A stretch of DNA of 64,000 nucleotides, from NCBI RefSeq assembly GCF_003634575.1, contig NZ_RBLJ01000005.1, positions 248,001-312,000 on the forward strand. The letters are read 5' to 3'. The notes below the pieces were generated by a model. The model was not told where the DNA came from and made no database searches. It was given only the letters and a program-made list of their open reading frames with translations. Positions 48,092-56,938 of the stretch are shown here, one piece after another. The position numbers were made by a program, and so were the translations under genes. Within the stretch, counting starts at the first letter, position 1. Each line of letters begins with the position of its first letter. This DNA comes from Photorhabdus asymbiotica. Lineage in GTDB: Bacteria; Pseudomonadota; Gammaproteobacteria; Enterobacterales; Enterobacteriaceae.

Positions 48092-48976
48092 ATGTGTTCT
48101 GATATAAATAGATTAGAACCTGGACTAATAAAGAAATATAAAGAAGAGGGGTTTCTTCTTATTCCTTCTCTTATTAGCGAAGAAGATTTGATCATCTTGG
48201 AAGCGACCATTCAAAATATCATCAGAGATGTCGAAAATCATGAAACAGCCACCCAAGTTATTGAATACGAAAATACTCAAGTTGATGGTCTCTGGCTGCC
48301 AAGAAGATTGTTTAATCCCTTTGAGTTACATGAGCAGTTCAGACGAATTGCCACTTCAGAACAGATTCTCGGGCATGTTATATCTTTGATAGGCCAGGAT
48401 ATAGCCCTGCAACATAGTAAACTTAACATGAAGCCACGAAAAGTCGGCGCTGCTGTAGAATGGCATCAGGATTTCACCTATTTCCCACATACTAATGACG
48501 ATCTTGTTGGTGTACTTATTTATCTGGATGACGCTACTTCTGAAAATGGCTGCCTGGAAGTTTTGCCACGTCAACATACGCGATCTTTCGATCATTCACT
48601 TCCTGATGGCTCTTTTGCCGGGATGATTACAGAAGAAATAGATGAAGAAAATTATGGTCAGCCTGTTACGTTAGCAGCTAAAGCAGGAGGTACAATATTT
48701 TTGCATCCTTTTACTCCTCACCGTTCGGCTCCTAATGTTTCAGAGCAACCAAGAAAAACGTTGATTTTTGAATACAGGGCAGCTGATGCTTTCCCGATAT
48801 ATACAGGAAGCCAGCTAGTATCCATGGAGTCATATGTCCATCACCTTCATGGTAATCCTGCCACATACGCCCGCTTCGGTGGCCCCTCTCCTGCTATTTA
48901 CACACCAAAAAATATACCTAAATCCCTCTATGAGCTTCAGGAGGTTTCGAGCAAAATTTTGAAACCAAAGGAGTGA
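48092..48976 (+). CDS. PhyH-family Fe(II)/2-oxoglutarate dioxygenase 1
   Basis: 294-aa phytanoyl-CoA dioxygenase-like hydroxylase. Facial triad H125-x-D127 (EWHQDFTYF) and H210 (PHRSAPN), with R221 positioned to bind the 2-oxoglutarate carboxylate. N-terminal LIKKYKEEGFLLIPSLIS is the usual PhyH opening. The frame is open far upstream into the previous gene; ATG 48092 (MCSDINRL) has GGAAAG just before it, ATG 48080 is an alternative. Acts presumably on a small molecule or amino acid in the island pathway. Followed 50 bases later by a second PhyH gene. Confidence 0.87.
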   Translation: MCSDINRLEPGLIKKYKEEGFLLIPSLISEEDLIILEATIQNIIRDVENHETATQVIEYENTQVDGLWLPRRLFNPFELHEQFRRIATSEQILGHVISLIGQDIALQHSKLNMKPRKVGAAVEWHQDFTYFPHTNDDLVGVLIYLDDATSENGCLEVLPRQHTRSFDHSLPDGSFAGMITEEIDEENYGQPVTLAAKAGGTIFLHPFTPHRSAPNVSEQPRKTLIFEYRAADAFPIYTGSQLVSMESYVHHLHGNPATYARFGGPSPAIYTPKNIPKSLYELQEVSSKILKPKE

Positions 48977-49026
48977 TTCTTATTAAAGTTTCCACTCTAC
49001 AATTTATTTCGTTTGGGAGATAAAAA

Positions 49027-50010
49027 ATGCTTAGTAATCAATGTGTAAATATTATCGATCAGTACAGGAATGATGGTTATGTTGTTATACGTAATGTTCT
49101 TAATCCAGTTACAGATCTTTTACCGGTTATAAAAGAATACGGTGAACTTGCAAATAAACTTGCCAATCAATGGCTGGGGCAAGGAATTATTACAAGTTAT
49201 GATAAAAATGCACCCGAAGAAAATCGGCTTTTACAGTTAATGAAGCAAACTGACGGAAACTGTTTTCAGGAGCTTGATATTACGCTTCCGGTGGAAGCCG
49301 AAATTAAGGAGGACTCTCCGGTACATTTAGGAGAGGCAATATTCAATCTCTTGAGAAACCAGACAATTCTTGACGTAGTAGAAAATATTATTGGGTCTGA
49401 AATCTATTCAGTTCCCGTACAACACATGCGCATTAAACCACCCGAAGCACAAATTACAGATGAAACTCAAAGTCACACACTTACATTAACGGGAAAAACC
49501 TTTTGGCATCAGGATTTAGCAGTTGTGACCCAGGACGCTGATAATACAGATATGTTGAGTGTCTGGTTACCCCTGAATGAAGCAACCGAAAAAAATGGTT
49601 GCTTGGTTGTGATACCCGGAAGTCACACCAAGGGACTTGTGCACCATTGTGATACCCCTGTTTTACAAGGAATTCCCGATTCACTGATAGGTGAAAACAT
49701 ACGTCCTATTCCAGCGAAACCAGGAGACATGGTGCTCCTTCATCCACTGATGATACATGCATCTTTATCCAATATCAGCACGCACGGAAGATGGAGTCTT
49801 GATCTGCGATATTGCCCTACTGGTCAACCGACAGGTCGACGATGGTTTCCTGGTTTTATTGCGAGAAGTAAATCTCACCCTGAGAAAGAATTATCTGATT
49901 ATGAGGTCTGGGTCGAATCATGGCACTTTGCAAGACAAACCTTAGCCGGGCAACCTCATCCAAAATTCGATCGCTGGGATAAAAATGATCCCAGCCCTTT
50001 ATGCGCATGA
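49027..50010 (+). CDS. PhyH-family Fe(II)/2-oxoglutarate dioxygenase 2
   Basis: 327-aa second PhyH-type enzyme, only distantly like the first. Triad H161-x-D163 (FWHQDLAVV) and H244 (HPLMIHASLSN), with R255 for 2-oxoglutarate. It is longer, with an insertion around residues 45-110. A GGGAGA site precedes the ATG. The last bases run to within 10 bases of the radical SAM start, so the two are translationally close. A second oxidation step (hydroxylation, desaturation or ring formation) on the same intermediate is likely. Confidence 0.87.
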   Translation: MLSNQCVNIIDQYRNDGYVVIRNVLNPVTDLLPVIKEYGELANKLANQWLGQGIITSYDKNAPEENRLLQLMKQTDGNCFQELDITLPVEAEIKEDSPVHLGEAIFNLLRNQTILDVVENIIGSEIYSVPVQHMRIKPPEAQITDETQSHTLTLTGKTFWHQDLAVVTQDADNTDMLSVWLPLNEATEKNGCLVVIPGSHTKGLVHHCDTPVLQGIPDSLIGENIRPIPAKPGDMVLLHPLMIHASLSNISTHGRWSLDLRYCPTGQPTGRRWFPGFIARSKSHPEKELSDYEVWVESWHFARQTLAGQPHPKFDRWDKNDPSPLCA

Positions 50011-50020
50011 GGAGAAACGA

Positions 50021-51673
50021 ATGTTAGATCTCTCTCTACTTCGCGACTCTGGTACGTTTTCGATCGATGGCGGCTCCCCACGGCTTGCCCTCGTTCATCA
50101 TGGCTTTCGTACGACGCAACTAGGAGCAACAGATAAAAGGCAGGATAAATATGCCGCCAGATATGCTTCGCTAGGATTGCTTAATCTGGCTCGTTCCGCT
50201 CAAGTGGACTTTGAACGTGGCCGTATACCTTTTCAACCTGAGATACAATATTTCGATGAGGATAATTTTACAGATGACGTTGAGCTGGCAAAAGCCATAA
50301 GCGATTGGTTAAGGCCATCAAAAGCGAGATTTGTATTGGTCAGCCTGTATTCACTAGCATTTGAAAGGACAAAGAATATGCTGTCCAATCTTAACCCCGA
50401 AGAAGTTTGCATTATGGTTGGAGGGGCACACCCAACCGTAGCTCCTGAAATTGATTTCGTGCATCTTGTAGCAAGAGGTGAAGGAGGAAATGCTCTAAGG
50501 CATGTTCTTAGGCTGTTCCTACATCCTGAATTTGGCATGGGGAACGAAGCGCGTGGTTTGTGTTTCATGTTGGATGGTAAAGTTCAAATGGGAGAAGTCG
50601 TATTTGATAAATCTCTTGAGGATATTCCCTCACCAGCCTTTTCCTATGAACTAATACAGAATGATACTAGCTTCGCTGGGCAGTCCCGGGAAAGATGGTG
50701 GAAAGCGGTAGGAGAATCGCAACAAATTTATATTTGTACACAAAGCTGCCGAGCTCGCTGTACGTTTTGTTCAACATATCTTATACATGGGAAGCTCGTT
50801 TCCCGACCAGTTGAGTTAATTGCAGGAGATATTGAACACCTTTTAACATTCGGTCATGACTCAATTCAGTTTCATGATGACGATCTACTTCAACATGAAA
50901 ATTTACATGAACTTCTTGATTTGCTTTTAGAGTTTAATATTGCATGGACTTGCAATGCAAGATCAGAAGTAATAACACCAGCACTTGCTCGCCGAATGTA
51001 CGATGCCGGATGCAAAAAAGTTTTTTTAGGGGTTGAATCGTTAGACCAGAGAAGCCTAAATTATTACAACAAAGCGACCACCGTAGAAATGAATATAAAT
51101 GCGGTAAATGCATTAAATAGCTCAGGTATCGGAGTTATATGCGGATACATCATTGGCGCACCTCATGACACAGTTGAAAGCATCTTAGCTGATTTAGATC
51201 GAGTTTTAGCTTTACCTATATATTTCCTAGCCACAGCAATACTAACACCAGATATAGGCACTGTTGAATACCGCAGAGCCTTGCGGCGAATACCTTTGCT
51301 GCAAGAGTTAGGTAACGATGGAACGAAAATGAATATTAGACCACGTCCTGAGATATTTGGAACTTCTGCCCCATATGGTTTACCTACTGTAGCTGAAGCT
51401 ATATCTAAAGAAGAGTTAAATGAGCTTTATGCTCTTATTAATTGTGAATTCTTCTTAAGGAAAGAATATATTAATAGAGTAATAAAATATACTTCAAATG
51501 ATAGGCTAAATGAAGCGCTTTCATGGTGTTCACTACAGAAGCTGAAAGCAGAAGAATTAGCAGAAAGCGCAACACTGGCCTCAGTACAGGAGAGAACTGT
51601 TCAGTTACTCCAGAAAATAGATGCAGACTATCCGTATTATGGTGTCCTTTCTGAATTTGCTGAGGCTAGATAA
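50021..51673 (+). CDS. B12-binding radical SAM enzyme
   Basis: 550-aa class B radical SAM protein. The N-terminal half is a cobalamin-binding domain (about 20-170, with IMVGGAHPTVAPE and LVARGEGGNALRHVL), the centre holds the cluster motif C243-x3-C247-x2-C250 (CRARCTFC), and then a TIM-barrel with FHDDDLLQHE and the GVESLDQRSLNYYNKATT segment. Such enzymes usually methylate unactivated carbon or do ring contractions. ATG 50021 has a GAGGAGA site 7 bases upstream; the in-frame ATG at 49985 overlaps the previous gene. Confidence 0.9.
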   Translation: MLDLSLLRDSGTFSIDGGSPRLALVHHGFRTTQLGATDKRQDKYAARYASLGLLNLARSAQVDFERGRIPFQPEIQYFDEDNFTDDVELAKAISDWLRPSKARFVLVSLYSLAFERTKNMLSNLNPEEVCIMVGGAHPTVAPEIDFVHLVARGEGGNALRHVLRLFLHPEFGMGNEARGLCFMLDGKVQMGEVVFDKSLEDIPSPAFSYELIQNDTSFAGQSRERWWKAVGESQQIYICTQSCRARCTFCSTYLIHGKLVSRPVELIAGDIEHLLTFGHDSIQFHDDDLLQHENLHELLDLLLEFNIAWTCNARSEVITPALARRMYDAGCKKVFLGVESLDQRSLNYYNKATTVEMNINAVNALNSSGIGVICGYIIGAPHDTVESILADLDRVLALPIYFLATAILTPDIGTVEYRRALRRIPLLQELGNDGTKMNIRPRPEIFGTSAPYGLPTVAEAISKEELNELYALINCEFFLRKEYINRVIKYTSNDRLNEALSWCSLQKLKAEELAESATLASVQERTVQLLQKIDADYPYYGVLSEFAEAR

Positions 51674-51675
51674 CT

Positions 51676-52473
51676 ATGAAACCAGAAAAAGAAATTATCC
51701 CTTTTTCCCCCGAGATGATACAAAAGTTGATAAGTGAGGGGAAAGATCCACACTACTACGTTATTCAAGACTTCATGGAGGATAAATCATTAAATTTATC
51801 CGAATTGGATAAACAAAGCCTTGTTGACAGTCACTATTTGATTTCAAAAAAAATCATCAGCCCACACAGCACAGAAGATATATTTACTTTTATCAAAGAA
51901 ATATTATCAATACCATCTTCACGAGAGGGTTGTATCGTGGAAGCAGGAAGTTATAAAGGCTCAAGTACAGCCAAGTTCAGCCTGGCTGCTAAGTTAACAG
52001 GCAGAGAACTTGTTGTTTGTGATTCTTTTATGGGCCTTCCGTTTCATAATGAAGTTCATGGCATTAGTATTGAAGGAAGAGAAGCAGTGTTTAGGGAAGG
52101 TGATTTCGCAGGTTCTCTTCAAGAAGTAAAAAATAATATTATAAAATATGGTAATATCAGTTCATGTACATTTATTAAAGGGTGGTTTGAAACGTCCTTA
52201 GCTAATTGGTCACGACCAATAGCTGCAATCTATCTGGATGTCGATCTTCAAAAATCAACTCGCGACTGTCTCAAATATCTGTATCCATGGTTAACACCAG
52301 GCGGTAGCCTTTATTCACAAGACGGCCATTTACCACTTGTTCTTGATGTTTTTGAGGATGTGAATTTTTGGCGCAAAGAAATAGGCACTCAGCCCCCCAC
52401 AGTAGTGGGTATCAGGAAAAAGAAACTAATAAAAATAACAAAACCTGATACACCCTCTTTACCACTACTTTAA
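51676..52473 (+). CDS. TylF/MycF-type SAM-dependent O-methyltransferase
   Basis: 265-aa class I methyltransferase of the TylF family. SAM motif I is seen as VEAGSYKGSSTAKFSLAAKL, then VVCDSFMGLP (acidic residue for ribose), and YLDVDLQKSTRDCLKYLYPWLTPGGSLYSQDGH, with the DVD/metal-binding acids of the family. It starts 2 bases after the radical SAM stop codon, so the five-gene set 47322-52473 reads as one operon. Typical substrates are sugar or phenolic hydroxyls; the accompanying TyrRS makes a tyrosine-like phenol attractive but unproven. Confidence 0.85.
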   Translation: MKPEKEIIPFSPEMIQKLISEGKDPHYYVIQDFMEDKSLNLSELDKQSLVDSHYLISKKIISPHSTEDIFTFIKEILSIPSSREGCIVEAGSYKGSSTAKFSLAAKLTGRELVVCDSFMGLPFHNEVHGISIEGREAVFREGDFAGSLQEVKNNIIKYGNISSCTFIKGWFETSLANWSRPIAAIYLDVDLQKSTRDCLKYLYPWLTPGGSLYSQDGHLPLVLDVFEDVNFWRKEIGTQPPTVVGIRKKKLIKITKPDTPSLPLL

Positions 52474-52483
52474 TAATATTTCT

Positions 52484-53683
52484 TCAACCATCAATACGGA
52501 ATTTATATCGTTTACCTATCCATATAAGCATGCCAGGGATAACCTCAATATTTTTAATTTCATTATCTTCTTTACTTTTATCAACACGAACAGCTCCTGA
52601 ACGAATTAGCCGCCTTAGTTCAGAACGACTTATCGTTGGCAGGGCTACTGAACAAAGATCTAGCAGTGTTATATAAGAGCCTTTTGGTAAAATCAATACA
52701 TCATGATCAGCTTCTTCAGGTGTCCGCTTTTGTACTACACGCTCAAAATGCTCAGCTGCTTCCTTTGCAGATATGTCATCGTGATATCTTTTAACAATAT
52801 TATAAGCGATATCTTTTTTGACCTTCATTGGATTAAGGCCCAGTTCTAGTTGACTGACTATCGCAGATTGTTTTTCTGCCTCCATGTCTGTAGCAAGTGT
52901 CAAATAATTGATAATGACACTGTCAGGAATTGACATTACTTTGCCATACATATCATTTGCATTATCAGTTAACCCAATATAATTATTTTTTGACTTACTC
53001 ATTTTCTCAATACCATCTAGCCCTTCTAATAATGGCATTGTTATTACTATTTGCCCTTTTTTCTCATAGGCTTCTTGAAGTGTTCTCCCTACCAAGTTAT
53101 TAAATAACTGATCTGTTCCACCAAGCTCGATATCAGCATCAATCATAACTGAATCATATCCTTGTAGAATCGGGTAAATAATCTCATGTAAATGGACTGG
53201 TGATTTTGATTCAAATCGGGTTTTGAAATCATCTCGGTGCATGATTTGTGCAAGAGTAATTTTAGAGATTAACTTTATGACATTACTGAATGGCATATTA
53301 CTAAACCATTCTGAGTTTTTCCTTATTTCAATATTTTCGATATTTATAACTTTTGCAAGCTGATTTATATAAGTCTGACTGTTTTTATTAATTTGTTCAA
53401 GTGTTAGTGGAGGACGAAGCTTATTTCTCCCTGTCGGATCACCAATTCCAGCCGTAAAATCCCCAATGATCACAACAATCCGATGTCCTTCATCCTGAAA
53501 ATCTTTAAGCTTTTGTAATACAACCGAATGCCCCAAATGTAAATCAGGTGCAGTTGGATCAAAGCCTAATTTTATCGTCAGTTTTCTATTCTCTTGTCTT
53601 GCAAGAGCAAGTTTATCCTGTAGCCCTGAGGGTGGCTCCATAATTGCGATGTTTGAAAGCAACTTATCTATATTTTCTTTCAT
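52484..53683 (-). CDS. Second tyrosyl-tRNA synthetase (TyrZ-like clade)
   Basis: 399-aa complete class Ic synthetase. HIGH-type motif H49-L-G-H52 (DPTAPDLHLGHS), KMSKS 227-231 (GIEKMSKSKNN), ELGGTDQLFN in the active site, and a C-terminal S4 RNA-binding domain (about 335-399, SRSELRRLIRSGAVRVDK). The TAPDLHLGH form is the H. influenzae/TyrZ group, different from the E. coli TyrS type; the AT-rich codon use matches the island, not the core genome. Convergent with the methyltransferase gene (10 bases apart). Likely a self-resistance copy, or a synthetase feeding the pathway; both are inferences. Confidence 0.93.
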   Translation of the reverse strand: MKENIDKLLSNIAIMEPPSGLQDKLALARQENRKLTIKLGFDPTAPDLHLGHSVVLQKLKDFQDEGHRIVVIIGDFTAGIGDPTGRNKLRPPLTLEQINKNSQTYINQLAKVINIENIEIRKNSEWFSNMPFSNVIKLISKITLAQIMHRDDFKTRFESKSPVHLHEIIYPILQGYDSVMIDADIELGGTDQLFNNLVGRTLQEAYEKKGQIVITMPLLEGLDGIEKMSKSKNNYIGLTDNANDMYGKVMSIPDSVIINYLTLATDMEAEKQSAIVSQLELGLNPMKVKKDIAYNIVKRYHDDISAKEAAEHFERVVQKRTPEEADHDVLILPKGSYITLLDLCSVALPTISRSELRRLIRSGAVRVDKSKEDNEIKNIEVIPGMLIWIGKRYKFRIDG

Positions 53684-53984
53684 ATAGTTAACCTAAATAA
53701 TTATGTTTATTAATGATGAATAGAACAACTTTATACCATGTTTATAACAATCTCTATTGTCAAGTAAATAGTTATTCATTCGGGTCTTGTTGCATTAACG
53801 GCGATGTAGTACGCAAAAATATGTTGTTTGTTTTTTTACAGATGTACCTATCTCTATCAGAGACAAACAATCCCCTTTACCTTACATCCTCATTCGATCA
53901 ACAAATTAAGGATCTTCGACAATTTTAGGTTTTTGCAAAGCCGAATAACCGGTTAACTTATCAACTGAAGTTAACTGTACTGAA
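53684..53984. other. Spacer upstream of the island TyrRS gene
   Basis: About 300 bases with the TyrRS promoter somewhere inside and no supportable gene. Confidence 0.5.
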
Positions 53985-54145
53985 AAAGATCCCTTATAAA
54001 ACAAAAGACTTGTTTACCTGAAATCCGCTTAATCAAAGATTGCAGCCGGTCACCCATAGCATCATTTCGTAAAGCTCTTCGTTGCATGACTACTCTGGCA
54101 CCATGGACCAGAATATATCGAGAGTATCGATTACCGTTTTTGGTG
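53985..54145 (-). pseudogene. IS110/IS116-family transposase C-terminal remnant
   Basis: The frame reads [20 protein letters not shown] then MQRRALRNDAMGDRLQSLIK, the conserved C-terminal part of IS110-type transposases (usual form: SKxGNRYLRxLLxxGARAV). About 45 codons remain. The similarity ends exactly where the bioH-derived right repeat begins (54145), so the fragment marks the right island junction. Confidence 0.85.
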
Positions 54146-54274
54146 ATGCAACCGAAAATGCGGAGCGCATCGCATTTCAATGGAACGCCAGACTTCCGCA
54201 TTCAGCCCCCATCCGTGCAGCAGCACAAGATCACGCGAATCTCCATCAGAAGTCTGCCAAAACAGATCAGCCAT
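54145..54274 (-). pseudogene. Truncated bioH (first 43 codons), right copy
   Basis: Identical to the bioH start region (44759-44888) over 130 bases, then it runs into the IS110 remnant. No stop is imposed at the junction; the fused frame would continue into transposase residues. Confidence 0.9.
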
Positions 54275-54565
54275 TGTTATTCTCAACTTTATTTGCCATC
54301 AAGGAAGAAGCCTATGCTAACAATGGTTGGGTACTGTTGGCTATGCCATCAACCCCTTTGGTTTCCACATCATGGAATATGCAGTTTTTGCAACAAGCGG
54401 CTGAAACGTTTGATAAACATGTGCCCATGCTGCGCCCTGCCCTCAGAATTAACTTCATTACCTTGTGGGCGCTGCATCAAGAAACCGCCTCTATGGGAAA
54501 ATATGATAGCGATCACCGATTATCGCCCTCCATTGAGCCGCCTTATTCGCCGTTATAAATATCAC
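54145..54565. repeat. 421-bp direct repeat, right copy
   Basis: Second copy of the bioH/gntX junction; see 44759-45179. Here the gntX side is the intact gene and the bioH side is the truncated one. Confidence 0.95.
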
Positions 54566-54997
54566 AGTACTCCACAGCTTGCGTCAGTTTTGGCGCGTCT
54601 GTTTCTGCTGCATTGGCAACAGGGCTATCGTGATGGGCGATGGTTTAAACCCAATATTCTGCTCAGTGTGCCACTGCATCGGCACAGACGCTGGAAACGG
54701 GGATTTGATCAAGGCGAATTAATGGCAAAGCAATTATCAGAATGGCTACAATGCGACTATCAGCAAAGCATTCTGCAACGCACGCGTGCTACACTACCAC
54801 AAAGAAATTTATCAGCAGCACAGCGCAGAACCAATCTCAGGAAAGCATTTCAGCTTTGTGGCCCAGTTGCAGGACAACATGTCGCCATACTTGATGACGT
54901 TATTACCACTGGTGCGACGATAACTGAAATTTCCCGTTTGTTAATTCGTGCTGGCGCCCGTTCAGTACAGGTCTGGGCGATTTGTCGAACCTTGTAG
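54314..54997 (+). CDS. gntX: GntX/ComF-family phosphoribosyltransferase-like protein (YhgH)
   Basis: 227 aa, the E. coli length. N-terminal zinc ribbon with CWLC, CSFC, CPCC and CGRC; C-terminal type I PRTase domain with VAILDDVITTGATITE. Needed for use of DNA as a nutrient in E. coli. ATG 54314 chosen (MLTMVGYCWLC); the frame is open upstream only because of the junction. Normally divergent from bioH with a shared short promoter region; that region is retained in the duplicated segment. Confidence 0.94.
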   Translation: MLTMVGYCWLCHQPLWFPHHGICSFCNKRLKRLINMCPCCALPSELTSLPCGRCIKKPPLWENMIAITDYRPPLSRLIRRYKYHSTPQLASVLARLFLLHWQQGYRDGRWFKPNILLSVPLHRHRRWKRGFDQGELMAKQLSEWLQCDYQQSILQRTRATLPQRNLSAAQRRTNLRKAFQLCGPVAGQHVAILDDVITTGATITEISRLLIRAGARSVQVWAICRTL

Positions 54998-55056
54998 TCA
55001 ATATGAGAATGGGCGTATCATAACCAACTATAGCAGTCAACTATTGAGCAAATGAC

Positions 55057-55632
55057 ATGATTAATATTACTGAAGCAGCGCAAGCTCATTTTGCCAAATT
55101 ACTGGCAAACCAAGAACCCGGTACACAAATCCGCGTATTTGTCATCAATCCAGGTACGCCCACCGCTGAATGTGGTGTGTCTTACTGCCCACCGGATGCC
55201 GTTGAAGCAACAGATACAGAACTGAAGTTTGAAAAACTGTCAGCTTACGTTGATGAACTGAGTGCACCGTTCCTTGAAGAAGCAGAAATTGATTTTGTCA
55301 CTGATCAGCTAGGCTCCCAGCTAACACTAAAAGCCCCCAACGCCAAAATGCGTAAGGTTTCTGATGATGCTCCGCTTGTCGAGCGTGTGGAATATGTTTT
55401 GCAGTCACAAATTAACCCACAATTAGCAGGTCACGGTGGTCGTGTTAGCCTGATGGAAATCACTGATGAAGGTTTCGCTATCCTTCAGTTCGGTGGTGGT
55501 TGTAATGGCTGTTCAATGGTCGATGTCACCCTGAAAGAAGGGATTGAAAAAGAGTTATTGAACATGTTCCCTGAACTGAAAGGGGTAAAAGACTTAACCG
55601 AACATCAGCGCGGTGAACATTCTTATTACTAA
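55057..55632 (+). CDS. nfuA: Fe-S biogenesis protein NfuA
   Basis: 191-aa [4Fe-4S] carrier delivering clusters to aconitase and LipA. N-terminal degenerate A-type (IscA-like) domain and C-terminal Nfu domain with the cluster cysteines in [19 protein letters not shown]. Length equals that of E. coli NfuA. Located next to gntX as in E. coli. Confidence 0.97.
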   Translation: MINITEAAQAHFAKLLANQEPGTQIRVFVINPGTPTAECGVSYCPPDAVEATDTELKFEKLSAYVDELSAPFLEEAEIDFVTDQLGSQLTLKAPNAKMRKVSDDAPLVERVEYVLQSQINPQLAGHGGRVSLMEITDEGFAILQFGGGCNGCSMVDVTLKEGIEKELLNMFPELKGVKDLTEHQRGEHSYY

Positions 55633-55641
55633 TAATTGATT

Positions 55642-55669
55642 TTCCCGCTCGGATAACCGTCGGGAAAAC
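55642..55669. terminator. Hairpin after nfuA
   Basis: TTTTCCCG / CGGGAAAA arms around a 12-base loop 10 bases past the nfuA stop. Confidence 0.6.
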
Positions 55670-55727
55670 ATCATTACAATAATAACCATTGGTATAGCCG
55701 CTAAATTCTAAGAGCAATTCAAAATAT

Positions 55728-56063
55728 ATGGAACATTTTCAAACAATCAGCCCCGAGCAAGCTTATCAACACTGGCAGGATAAATCCGCTATTATGGTAG
55801 ATATCCGCGATCCACAGAGTTTCCAAGCCGGTCATGTATGTGGGGCTTTTCATTTAACCAATGAAACATTGAATGAATTTATGCTACAGGCCAATTTCGA
55901 ACAACCTGTGATGGTTATGTGTTACCACGGCCACAGCAGCCAAAGTGCTGCGCAATACTTACTGAACCTGGGTTTCGAAGCCGTTTACAGCATTAATGGC
56001 GGCTTTGAAGCCTGGCTGAAAAACTATCCTCACGCTGTTGACTCCTTACGTAATCCGGCATAA
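55728..56063 (+). CDS. glpE: Thiosulfate sulfurtransferase GlpE
   Basis: 111-aa single-domain rhodanese; [21 protein letters not shown] and the active-site loop [10 protein letters not shown] with the catalytic Cys. Matches E. coli GlpE (108 aa). First gene of glpE-glpG-glpR, which here point in the same direction as glpD, whereas in E. coli glpEGR and glpD are divergent. Confidence 0.95.
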   Translation: MEHFQTISPEQAYQHWQDKSAIMVDIRDPQSFQAGHVCGAFHLTNETLNEFMLQANFEQPVMVMCYHGHSSQSAAQYLLNLGFEAVYSINGGFEAWLKNYPHAVDSLRNPA

Positions 56064-56073
56064 CAAACATCTC

Positions 56074-56922
56074 ATGATCCGCGTAATCACTATTTCAAAT
56101 CCGCGCCTGGCGCAAAGCTTTATCGATTATATGGCAACCCATCAGGTATACCTGACTATGCATCCGGGTCACGATGAACGCCATGTAGAACTGTGGCTAG
56201 AAGATGACACTAAACTCGCACTGGTTCAGCAAGAGCTGGAGAAATTTACCCGTGATCCACTGAACGAACGTTATCAGGCCGCCAGTTGGCAATCTGGCAA
56301 AATCAGCCACTCATTAAAATACCAGAATAATCTAAACTGGCATTATTTGAGCCGTCAGGCTGGCCCGTTAACGATCACCGTTCTAATCCTGAATATCGCC
56401 GTTTATCTCTGGATGCAGTTCGCCGGGGATTATCAGGTGATGTATTGGCTGGCCTGGCCTGACAACAGCCAACATATGGAGCTGTGGCGTTGGGTTACTC
56501 ACGGTTTGCTGCATTTCTCACTACTACATATCATATTCAATCTGATGTGGTGGTGGTACCTTGGCGGGCAAACAGAAAAGCGTCTCGGTACAGGAAAACT
56601 GTTTGTTATTACTATTGTCTCCGCCGTTTTTAGTGGCTGGGGGCAATCACTATTCAGCGGCTCTAATTTTGGTGGTCTTTCCGGTGTTGTTTACGCCTTA
56701 ATTGGTTATGTTTGGTTAACCGGTGAACGAGCCCCCGAACACGGCATTGGCGTTCCTCGTGGTTTGATGGCTTTTTCGATCCTCTGGCTGATTGTTGGCT
56801 ACTTCGATACGTTTGGACTCTCTATTGCCAACGCAGCCCATTTCTCTGGTTTAACTATCGGCTTACTGATGGCACTGTGGGATAACCGCCATACATTTAA
56901 AAATAATAACCGGCATTTTTAA
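56074..56922 (+). CDS. glpG: Rhomboid protease GlpG
   Basis: Intramembrane serine protease. 282 aa from ATG 56074 ([16 protein letters not shown]), which aligns with E. coli; the frame is open to 56038 inside glpE. Cytosolic N-domain (1-90), then six membrane segments with the catalytic Ser in [10 protein letters not shown] and His in NAAHFSGL, and the oxyanion region [14 protein letters not shown]. 10-base gap from glpE. Confidence 0.96.
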   Translation: MIRVITISNPRLAQSFIDYMATHQVYLTMHPGHDERHVELWLEDDTKLALVQQELEKFTRDPLNERYQAASWQSGKISHSLKYQNNLNWHYLSRQAGPLTITVLILNIAVYLWMQFAGDYQVMYWLAWPDNSQHMELWRWVTHGLLHFSLLHIIFNLMWWWYLGGQTEKRLGTGKLFVITIVSAVFSGWGQSLFSGSNFGGLSGVVYALIGYVWLTGERAPEHGIGVPRGLMAFSILWLIVGYFDTFGLSIANAAHFSGLTIGLLMALWDNRHTFKNNNRHF

Positions 56923-56938
56923 GAATTAGGGGACTATC

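Noticed and set aside
54086-54313. Upstream extension of gntX by 76 codons
   Set aside because: The extension translates the IS110 junction and the antisense of bioH; the 227-aa start at 54314 matches the known length.
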